A stretch of 64,000 nt of DNA from Micractinium sp. NFX-FRZ. Lineage: Eukaryota > Chlorophyta > Trebouxiophyceae > Chlorellales > Chlorellaceae. Position 1 is the stretch's first letter, and each line of letters begins with the position of its first letter. The DNA is taken from assembly GCA_029339195.1 (NCBI GenBank), contig JAPTJF010000227.1, forward strand, positions 32,088 through 96,087, given 5' to 3'. The position numbers and the translations under genes were made by a program. A model generated the notes under the pieces. That model saw nothing but the letters and a program-made list of their open reading frames with translations, was not told the origin of the DNA and ran no database searches. Below, one piece after another: positions 55,465 through 64,000 of the stretch.

Positions 55465-58440
55465 TCAGCTGGCGCTAGCAGCCTCCTTTGCTACCGCCAC
55501 TGCCCCCAGCGCCTGGCGCGCACCCGTCAACGCCGCCGCGACATCCTGCCACACCGCCTCCTCCGGCCGGTCGCCATCCACCGCCGTCAGCTTAGCAGCC
55601 AGGGAGGGGAAGGCTTTGACGGCCTCCACCTGCAGAGGGGAAAGGGGATAGGCACGGGAGGGGTTGGTGGGCGTTCAGGGGTGGGTGGAGAGGTGAGGGA
55701 TTGAAAGGCGTTCACACCCACGAATTTGGCGGTCAGCGCCGGGCATGCCTCGATGGCCTCCACCTGCACAGGGAGAAAAGGAGGGAAGGTTGCGAGCAGG
55801 GAGAGGGACAGGTGCGCACAACAAACAGAACACTGCCTGCTGGCATTCATCTGATGATTCATAGACACAAGTCCGCAACCAGCACCAGTGTGCCTGCCGC
55901 CCCCTGCCCACCCACCCCGACACCAACCCACGAGCCTTCACCGCTGCCTCACGTGTGTCTTGTAGTTGATGATGCGCGCCCGCACCGTCTCCTCGGTATC
56001 GTCGGCACGCTGGATCTGCAGATGGCGGGATGGAGATGAGGCGGCGACAGGTAAAAAGGGGCAAGGCGGGGCCGTTGGGGGCAGGGACGTGTGTGGAGGG
56101 GCCCTGGCAGGGCGTAAACAGTGGAGGTGTGCGTGCGGGTGAGGAGGCGCAGGCAGCAGCGGTTGCCCCGACATGCCGGATGCTGCTGAGGCGGGTGCAA
56201 TGGCAAGCTGCCTCTGCGCCCACCCTTGGTCCATCCACCTCGAAGTGCGCCCTTCCCCAGCACCACCAGCACAATCAACCTAACAGCAGCAACAACAACA
56301 GCACCTCCCACCCCAACTCACCAGCTGGTCTGCAATCTCCTGGGGCGGCGGCTTGAAGGTGAGGTGGTAGATCTCGCCTGTCGCCGGGTCCAGCCGCCGC
56401 CCAGCCACACGGTCCACCAGCACAGCGTCGGGCACCTGCAGTGGAAAGAAGTGAATACCGCAGCTTGATGGAGGGAGGAAAGGGGAACAGGCTAAGCGGG
56501 CAGGAGCGGCAGCTGGCCAGCAGCAGCTCAGTCGCTGGAAAGTAAAAGGAGTTGAGCAGGCACCGGCGCTGCCACGCGGCCAACCACGGCAGTTGGTGCC
56601 GTGCAGGGAAGCTGCTGTGCTCAACCTAGAGGAGGATGTGCAAGAAGATGGTGGGCAGCGAGCTGGTGGGGCTGGCAACATGCAAGCCACCTGCCTGGGC
56701 GTAATGACAAGAAGCCAGGCAGGCACCCCCAGCCTGCGCCCGCCAGTCACCGTTGTGCCCTGCACCTCTGCCTCGCTGCCGCAGTAGCCTCTCCCTGCGC
56801 TGCCCCTGCCAGACCAGTGGCCTCCCAGCGTTTCCTCGCACCCTCCAACCAGTGCCCTCTCCCCCGCGCCCCTCCCTCCCAAGCAAACAACAAACCCAGG
56901 TCGCCCCCGTGCACTTTCCTAGGAGGCCTCCCCTGCTTTAACACGCCACCCTGCCCTGCCCAGGACCCCCCACCCACCTCAATGGACAGGAAGAGGTCGG
57001 GCTTGACCCCCGCCTCTGCCAGCGCCTGAGCCTGGGCCGCGGTGCGCGGGTACCCATCCAGCAGCCAGCCCTTGGCCGCCACGTCGCCCTCTCCCAGCCG
57101 CGTGCTGGCCAGCGCCGCCACCAGCTCGTCGGGCACCAGGCCCCCGCTCTCCATGTACCCCTTGGCCTGCGGGGACAAGCAGAGATGGCAGCAGTTGCAG
57201 GAGTTTGAAGGGATGTGATGGATGGTGAGTGGAGGCTGGGCCACCAGCTCGTCAGGCACCAGGGTGCCGCTCAAGCTCTCACGACGCTCCCGTGGCCTGC
57301 ACAGAGGGAGGCAAAGAGGCATGGGGGTTGAGTGGTGAGAGGAGATGGGGGTGAGTCGGGTCAGGAGCCTCCACGATACCAGCGGGCACCGTGGGGGTCC
57401 GAGCTAGCTTTCGGCAGTCATCTCAGCGCACAAGCTGTGCAGGGTGGATCCCACTCCCCCTGCCCCCTCAGTGTACCTGGAGGGGGCCACGTGACGCCGG
57501 CTGCCACCGACATTAGGTGCGGCCACCCATCAATGTTCCCCCCTGCAGCACCCACGTCCCCCTGGTACGTCAGCGCACCTCCAAACCCAGCTCGCTGCCC
57601 GCCGCCACCTCAGCGCGCAGCAGGTCCCCCACTGAGATGTGCACCAGGCCGTACTCTGCCACGATGCGGGCCGCCTGCAAGGGGGAGGCAAAGCCACAAC
57701 AGTGCCGCCATGTGCGGTGTGGATCAACATGGAGCAACGTAGAGGCGGGATTTGGGTGGGCAAGAGTGCTTGCACCCACATGTGCACCAGGCAGTGCTTG
57801 GCCAGAATGCAGACCGCCTGCAAAGAGGGCCGAGCCATGTGGTGTCCCAGGGCAGCGGCTCAAGTTGGGGTGGGGGGGAAGGGTATGGGCGGGAACAGGT
57901 GGGTGCAGGGTGCTGGACGTGAAACTGGGTGCATGCCAATCTTGCCTGCACCCAGCGTTCATTGACCAGCGACCAACACCAGCAGCATGTCACTGTTACC
58001 AGCACCTTGCCGCAAAATGCACCAGCACCAGCACCCACCTGGGTGCCCTTGCCGGAGGCGGGTGCTCCGCTGATGATAACGCGTAGCGGCGCCGCCTTCT
58101 CCACAGCAGCCTTGGCGTGCTGCTTGGACTTGATATCAGTGAAGAAGCTCAGTCCAAAATCAACGAGGTCGGCGGGCTGCGAGCATTAGGCGGAGGAGAA
58201 AACGGGTGCTGCGCAGTATGGCGGCGGTGGCGGCGGCGGCGGCAGCCGGGCGGGCACGCGAGCGGGACCAAGTGCTGACTGGGGTTTAACCGCGCAACCC
58301 GGCGCTCCTTCGGCGCCGACGCAGCCTATGCATACCTGCTGCTTCATTGCAGCGGCTGAAAAGTCAATCAGCAGCTGCTGCAGGCCAGGCGGCGCGGTCA
58401 CCACGGGCGCCTCTTCATCGAGCCACACGTTCTGGACCAT
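55465..58440 (-). CDS. ADK: Adenylate kinase with N-terminal RII-alpha docking domain
   Basis: Minus-strand exons 58336..58440, 58039..58176, 57579..57674, 56978..57166, 56322..56435, 55953..56015 and 55465..55629 encode 289 residues, with an optional 48-nt exon 55716..55763. Residues 15-53 (APPGLQQLLIDFSAAAMKQQ, PADLVDFGLSFFTDI) match the dimerisation/docking fold of PKA regulatory subunit II (PPGL, QQP.DLV.F...FFT). The kinase follows: P-loop SGAPASGKGTQ (72-81), YGLVHISVGDLLRAEVAAGS, GLVPDELVAAL, KGWLLDGYPR, GRRLDPATGEIYHLTFKPP and RADDTEETVRARI. This is a long-lid eukaryotic/plastid-type adenylate kinase interconverting ATP, AMP and ADP. The usual Cys-Glu after the P-loop is Ala-Ala. No transit peptide is evident; docking to an AKAP-like scaffold is inferred. 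Confidence 0.92.
55716..55763 (-). repeat. Duplicate of the adenylate kinase last exon start (optional cassette)
   Basis: It reads VEAIEACPALTAKFVG after a good acceptor, against VEAVKAFPSLAAKLTA at the start of the real last exon. Both begin in phase 0 and the copy can be spliced in without breaking the frame. It lacks the following DGDRPEE segment of the family. Confidence 0.55.
57239..57296 (-). repeat. Decayed copy of adenylate kinase exon 4
   Basis: After a GCAG acceptor it keeps the bases for LVPDELVA (CTGGTGCCTGACGAGCTGGT) but has stop codons in the original frame. It lies in the intron just upstream of the intact exon 57166..56978. Confidence 0.7.
57767..57817 (-). repeat. Decayed copy of adenylate kinase exon 3
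   Basis: After TTTGCAG it reads AVCILAKHCLVHMWVQAL, against AARIVAEYGLVHISVGDLL in the intact exon. It lacks the rest of the exon and its donor. It lies in the intron upstream of the intact exon 3. Confidence 0.65.
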
Positions 58441-59458
58441 GGTGCTTGATGGAGACTTCAGGAAGTTGACTCAGGCGCCCACTGCGCAGTGGGCGCCGCA
58501 GAGGTGTGCCCCATGTGCCTTCCGCGCGCGCATCGCATTCATGCCCCAGCGTCATCAGGCACCTACAATGATCGTAAGGCACCGTAAGCGGTTCAAGTAC
58601 CTCCTGACGCTGGCGCAAGGCGCTGCCCCACCACGGACCTTCTCTGCTGGCACCGCCTGCCGCCCGGCGACTCGCCTCGGGAGGTGGTGGGTGCCACCCC
58701 ACTGCATGTCCGCCTCACCAGTCAAGAGCTAAGCTGCGTGCTCATCATCTTCCCATTGAATGCATTGAATGAGGTCCTCATTAGCGTACAGGTTCGGCCA
58801 GTTGGTGCCAAGCAGCAGGGAGGGCGGGGCGGGGCGGGACCTGGCACTGCCCACGGACATGGCACATGCTGGCAGCGGCCCTCGCACATGCTGCACTGAT
58901 CTCAAAATGCCCAGTGAAAAAGTTAAAACAGAAAGCAATAAGCTCTGTCATATCGATTGAACACAAATGAAAATAACAGGTGAGAAGCAAGCACGGGGGG
59001 AGTGTCTCAGCCCCCATGGGGGGCCACCCGCTACAGTGGCCCAACCCCATCGGGGAGCGCTCCCGCATTGCACTACCCCATGGGGCCTCTTGTTCCTCTG
59101 CTCAGTAGATGCTAGCGCTCCGGTCACGCTGAGCAGGGCAGCAGGCCTCCCACTGAGGGCTGCACTGCTGCCTGCTGCTAGCCGGGGCAGTGGAGCACGC
59201 CGCCTGGCGCCTCTGCTGCCGCCAGCTGTTGGGGCGTCCAGGTCAGCGGGGCGTGACGCACGTCGACACTGCCCGCTCCCTGGCCGCCCCCTAACGGGCT
59301 GCTGCTGCTGATCAGCGCAGGGATATCCTGCTGCGCTGCTCAGTTGGTACGGGGCCCCTTGCTGGGCCCGGCATGCGGGCAGTGGGCGGATAGCCTGAGA
59401 CCAGCCATGCCCCGCAATAGTGTGCTGGGCGCCGCCTGCTGCCACTGCCGGCGCTGTG
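58441..59458. other. Promoter of adenylate kinase gene and 3' flank of paralogue C
   Basis: This is 1 kb between two minus-strand genes. No exon is supported, and I found no clear minus-strand TGTAA for paralogue C. Confidence 0.4.
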
Positions 59459-62400
59459 TCAGTTGAAGGGCGGGGTCCACTGCTGTCCCGGCTGCACTGC
59501 CGGAATGTCTGCCAGGGCAATGCCAGCCATGCCCGCCATGGCCGCACTGAACGGGCTGGCAGGCGCAGGCTGCTGACTGGCTGACGCCTGCTGGTTGCCA
59601 AACTCGCCGTACTGGGGCACTGGGAACTGCTGCTCCTGCTGCTGCCGTGGCAGCTGCAGCAGTTGCCGCAGTCGCTCACTATCCCCACTCTTAGACAGCT
59701 GCTGAGGCGGGGGAGCCAGCGGCAGGGGTTTCGCCGCAGCAGGCGGGCTTTGCGGCCGCTCTGCCTGCTGCTCCGCCTGCCAAAACTGGCAGTAGTCAAA
59801 TACGCCTGGCTTGCGAATGGCGCCTGCCCCTGCTGCTGCTGGTTCCAACTGCGGGTTGTGGCGGCCCAAGGGCAGCGGCAGCTCCCATGGCGCCGGCGCC
59901 GGCGGGTCTTGCTTCACGGCAGCATCAGCGGGGGTGCCGGCCACGACACCAGCAGTGGCAACAGCGTCAGAGACGTCTGACAGCTGGCAGCCCTCCACTG
60001 GGGGCTGCTCCATCTCCTCGTCCAGCTGCAGGAAAATAAGCCGGGCAAGAGAAGGGAGAGGGGAGAGGTAACAACTGTTAGTAGCGTGCAGCGAGAGGGC
60101 AGGTTGAAAGCCAATCAGCAGCTGTCTCGAGCAAATGAGCGTGCCTGAACGCTCAGTCTGACCTTAAACTAACGCCTCAGCTCCACATGCTCCCCTTGTC
60201 TATTCATACTGCGATCTCCCAATCCCGCCAACCACCCCCGCCAGACACCTGCACGATCAAATGTCCCGCCACCCACCTGCTCCTGAATCAAGCGGCGCTT
60301 CTTGGGTGACAGCCCAGCGGAGATAGCCAGTATGGCACCCGCCAGCCTGTCGTACTTGCGCTTGCCGGTGTCCGTGAGCTGCGGTGGCCACAAACAAGCG
60401 AGGGTCGCAACCAAGTGTGAGGGAGCAACATGGCAGGCAAGTTGGGCAGGCGGCCAGGCAGGCAGGGAGGTAGGCAGGCTGCAGGGTCCCCGTCCGCCCC
60501 ATGCAACAGCAGCAGCAGCAGCAGCAGCACCACTAGCGAAAGTGACTCCAACGCAGATCCTAGCGCACAGGCGCCCGCTCCCATGTTCCACTCCAGACAT
60601 CACCCCGCATCCAAAGAAAGGCCCTCATACTGATGCTGCCCCGCGTGCCTCCTCACCTTCTCCAGCGTGGCCTGCACGCTCAGCACCTGGTTGGTGTGCA
60701 GCTGCCCCTGCTGGTTGAAACCGTGCACCACCGCAGCCAGAGAACTCTGGGTGGCCTGTGCCTGCTGCTGGATGCGACCCTCCACCGCCGCAAACTGCTG
60801 TGCCGTTGCAGCACTGCCCGTTTGGACCAGCGCCGCTGTGCCAGCCGCCGCCGCAGCTGCCGCACCGTCTGCTGCCCCCACGCGCTCAATCACTGCCTCC
60901 TGCCGGGCCTCGGCCCGTGCTGCTGCCGCCAGCTGTGACCCCTGGGCCTGCACCGTCTCCCCCAGCGCAGCCAGTCGCGCCTCCATCTGGCCAGCTGCTG
61001 CCGCCTGGGCCTGCACCGTGGCCCCCATTGCTGGCACAGCCGTGTGCGCCTGGCCAGCCACTGCGTGCGCCTGGCCTGCCGCCTTGGCTGCCCTCGCCTC
61101 CTTGCCAGCCGCCTGCGTGGCGGACGCCTGGTTGCTCTGCAGTAGGTCGGCACCCATCCCGCCGGTGGTGCGGGTGAGGGTGGCGGCGTTGGCGTTGCCC
61201 ATGGCAGACGCAGCCTTGTAGGCGTTGAGGCGGACAGTGGAGGCGGCCCTGCGGAGGGCGCTGGACACGGCGCTGTAGGGGGGGTAGAGCTCGTAGTTGA
61301 GCAGCTGAGCCGCCATCGCCTTGCACTTGTCCAGCAGGAAGAGCGCGGGCCCGTCGAGCATGTCGCCCGCAGCCTGCAGAGGTGGGGGACGGGCAGGTGA
61401 GCAAGATTTTACAATAACTGGGGGGCGGGAGGGTGAGAATGGGGCAGGGTGCAGCAAACAACAAGCACTATTGCCTCTGCGCCACTCCACCGTGCCAGTT
61501 CCATTTGACATTCCTTGCCGCCGACCACCGCCCCCGGCAACGTGCTGCGTCCTGAACTTCTCCATGTTGCTACAATTCCAGCCCCACGTACCACGGTTCT
61601 CGCGCGCATACTCAGCGTCCTGCCCCATGCAAACGGAGCCCTCCCCCACCCCCCACCCTGCCCCTTGAGCTCAGCCAGCCTGTCACCTCGGCAGATGCCC
61701 TCAACTGAGATCCACGCATGCCATAACTTCTCTGTCCTGCCCCCTTACCACACCCACCCTTGCTCGGATTAGAACCTGCCCGCCCTCCCTTCTCCCACCC
61801 ACCCTCAGCGTCATGGCCAGGGAGTCCAGGCGGCGCAAGGCGCAGAAGAAGGCGTCTATGCGGCAGCGCACACACTCCGCCATCATGGTGACGGGGTGCC
61901 GTGGGCGGCAGAACATGCGAAAGAGGTCGTTGGCGCGCTGCATGGCGGGGATGACGACGGCGCTGATGGTGGCGGCAGTGGCGTCCAGCAGCAGGTCCAG
62001 CTGCTCCGAGCTGCTGTCATCAAGGATGGCAGACGCGCTGCGGGGTAGGAGGGGGCAGGGCGGGCGCACCAGGAAGAGGGGCAGGCAGGCACGATCAGTG
62101 CGGATGAGTGGGCAGGGAGCAGGCTGCACTCGCCACACAGAGCGGCCAGCTCAGGGCTGGCTGTGCAGGTGTGCCATCAAAGTCAAGAACCTCATGTCCT
62201 GTTGTGGGCGCCAGGCCAGGACAGCAGGAACAGGCGTGAGCTGCAGGTGGCTGCCTGGCCCCCAGCACATCACCATGCTGCACCCCAAAGCTTCCCAGCA
62301 CCCACCCAGCACCCACATGCCTGGCAACAGGGGGGAGAGCCTTCATGAGCCGGATGACGTCGCTGCCATTGTCGGTGCGCAGGTGGCCGTCAAGGGAGTG

Positions 62401-63688
62401 GAGCAGCGCCGCCTGGCGGAAGTGCGGCGCTGGGTAGACGTGCTTGCCTTCCTCACAGGACAGGCCAAGCTCGTTGGTGCAGGACTCGGCATACTGCCGC
62501 GCAAGTCGCACAAGTGCGGTGGGGTCGGCCTGAAGGGCGCCCCAGCGGCAGTTGCACGGCAGAGCAGTGAGTAGGGCAGAGGGAGGTGCGCATCCGAACA
62601 GCCATGGCTGCTGGAAGGCATGTAGGCAGGCCGGCACTGGTTGCTGCATGCACACCACTGCTGCGCTAATTGCAAACCCCAACCGCTCACCGACAGCTGC
62701 TGCATGCGCCGCTGGACTGCAGGCTCCAGGCGCTCCCCGCCGCGCGCTGCCGCAGCGTTCATGAGCACAGCCGCCAGGACGAGGCCACCTGCAGGGAGGC
62801 AGGTGAAGAGGGAGCACACCTGTGAACTTGGTCCGTATGTGCCAGGTGGGTGCTTACGTTGACTGGCAAGGCAGCTGCCACAGCACGCACCTGTGTCAAC
62901 CCACGAGCGTTGAGGGCAGCTACTAGGCAGCCCACGCTCAGCCCTGCCTGGCATCCTCCCTCGCCCCGCCCGCCCGCCTCCACTCACTGCGCCCAGGCAT
63001 GTAGACTGCAGTAGCTTCCTTGCACGTGGATTGCAGGCAGGCCAACAGGTCCGCAGGCGTGCGGCTGGCTGCAGCGCGGGCGCGCAGCAAGATGACCTCC
63101 TGCAGCACTGCCCCTGACGCCACGTTGCCTGAGCCGATCTCTGATCTCACAAACCGGCACGCCGCCTCGTAGTCGCCGCCTTGCTCCTTGAACCACGCCG
63201 GCAGGTGGTCTAGCGCGGCCTCATTGAGCTGCAAGCGGGGTTGATAGCAGTCTATTAGGAGGGGAGTGGCGCTGGGGCTTCAAGTCGAGGCGGTGCACCC
63301 AGCTGCCGCAATGGTTTGCTCTGCTGCAGGCGCCCCACGGGCTGCTGTGCCGCCAGCGCCGCCCACCATACTACATTACACGAGCACACCACATACCTGG
63401 TAGCTCCCCTGGCAGGCGAAATCATCAAATGCAGCTTGGGGCGTGGCAGCGGCGGCACCCAGCCCACCAGCGGGCGCCCACGGCGGGCCTCCCGCCGCTG
63501 GTGCCGCCTCCGCCTCCCCCGCGTTGAACCTGCAACGGGCGGTGTGAGGGCTTGTCAGCGCGCCGCCACGGGCTGCCAGTGTGCCAGCCGGGTGGGTTGC
63601 GGGCGGGGCTGCCCAACTGACTCTCGAAAAGAAGCAGGGCAGGCACCGCTAATCGTCTCGCCACACTGCACCTGAAGATGTCAATCAT
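59459..63688 (-). CDS. Uncharacterised helical protein, paralogue C
   Basis: Minus-strand exons 63672..63688, 63397..63529, 62988..63228, 62691..62788, 62306..62529, 61803..62037, 60657..61373, 60277..60378 and 59459..60025 give about 777 residues. The ATG starts MIDIFRFNAGEAEAA. Phases of introns 1-8 (2,0,1,0,2,0,0,0) and most exon lengths match paralogue A (241/238, 98/98, 224/245, 717/663, 102/99 nt). Aligned blocks are LPAWFKEQGGDYEAACRFVR with LLWFAQQGCCEQELRIVCQQ. Exon 7 encodes a long Ala/Gln coiled coil (VQAQGSQLAAAARAEARQEA). Exon 8 holds a basic motif (GLSPKKRRLIQEQ), probably nuclear. The last 190 residues are Gln/Pro-rich and disordered. The donor of exon 5 could also be a GC site 13 nt upstream. 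No known domain was recognised. Confidence 0.7.
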
Positions 63689-63890
63689 CCTTGGCAGCTG
63701 CAGCGCCGCATGACCAGCCGATTTGAGAATGCAGGAGGACGGCTGGGCGCGAGCTGAAGTAGGGCGTGCTGTGCTGGTGCAGAATGCGCATTGGCCATGC
63801 AGCGGAGAGCTCCTTGAAATCGATTCCTCTTCCAAGGGATCTGACTCGGAGCAATCGCAGCCGCACACAAGGCAGTCGGTTGAGGGCGCG
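63689..63890. promoter_or_regulatory. Bidirectional promoter of paralogue C and a divergent gene
   Basis: This is 202 bp between the minus-strand ATG of paralogue C and a plus-strand ATG at 63891. No further element was recognised. Confidence 0.35.
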
Positions 63891-63959
63891 ATGGAGGGCG
63901 CCATGGAGGCGGCTCCTGAGCTGGGAGCAGAGGCCTTGAAGATCGCCAAGCTTCAAGAG
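63891..63959 (+). CDS. First exon of a divergent gene (partial)
   Basis: The ATG at 63891 opens MEGAMEAAPELGAEALKIAK-LQE (23 codons) and runs directly into a strong GTGAGA donor at 63960, so the rest of the gene lies beyond the window. The composition (Glu/Ala/Lys, helical) looks coding. The product is unknown. A second ATG four codons later could also start translation. Confidence 0.5.
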
Positions 63960-64000
63960 GTGAGAGATGTCGGGAAAAACATCACTGAGGCGGCAAGACA

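Noticed and set aside
55480..55764. The two similar last exons of adenylate kinase as alternative C-termini
   Set aside because: The upstream copy has no stop codon in phase and lacks the DGDRPEE segment, so it cannot act as an alternative terminal exon. It could only be an inserted cassette.

Overview
The window is GC-rich nuclear DNA from a green alga, most likely a Chlorella-type trebouxiophyte. The evidence is dense, intron-rich genes (up to 21 exons) with GT-AG introns of 100-700 bp, plant-type plastid and sulfur-assimilation enzymes, Ala/Gly/Gln/Pro-rich linkers, and the green-algal polyadenylation pentamer TGTAA after most stop codons. There is no sign of bacterial, plastid or viral DNA. 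All gene models were spliced by hand from reading-frame phase, donor/acceptor sites and protein-family conservation; no transcript data were available.

Layout. 1-1130 (+): 3' end of a small membrane-protein gene. 1738-9154 (+): plastid acyl-ACP/acyl-CoA synthetase (AAE15/16 type, 21 exons). 10189-12676 (-): SNU23/ZMAT2 spliceosomal zinc-finger protein. 13651-18084 (+): IWS1/SPN1 transcription elongation factor. 18672-21321 or about 22157 (+): signal-anchored NHL beta-propeller protein with a possible proline-rich tail. 22835-25878 (-): uncharacterised helical protein, 'paralogue A'. 26.2-28.9 kb: gene-poor, with short repeats. 30265-33078 (-): related gene 'B', frameshifted. 33404-34560 (+): remnants including a broken MYND finger. 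34767-40114 (+): dihydroxyacetone kinase/triokinase (16 exons). 40907-42420 (+): armadillo-MYND protein. 43419-46230 (-): APS kinase. 46525-48051 (+): probable plastid membrane protein. 49024-54507 (+): quasi-RRM RNA-binding protein with Gln- and His-rich tail. 55465-58440 (-): adenylate kinase with an N-terminal RII-alpha docking domain. 59459-63688 (-): 'paralogue C', sharing intron phases with A. 63891-end (+): first exon of a divergent gene.

The genes are mostly housekeeping and do not form one pathway. Lipid (acyl-activating enzyme), glycerol/triose (DAK), sulfate (APS kinase) and nucleotide (adenylate kinase) metabolism sit beside RNA-processing and transcription genes (SNU23, IWS1, qRRM).

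The most interesting signals are: (1) repeated decayed partial copies of exons inside neighbouring introns, in at least four genes; (2) a start codon apparently assembled by splicing (AT|G) in both A and B; (3) an uncharacterised local gene family (A, C, probably B); (4) an RII-alpha docking domain fused to adenylate kinase in an alga of a group regarded as non-flagellate; and (5) GC-AG introns and a 9-nt microexon.
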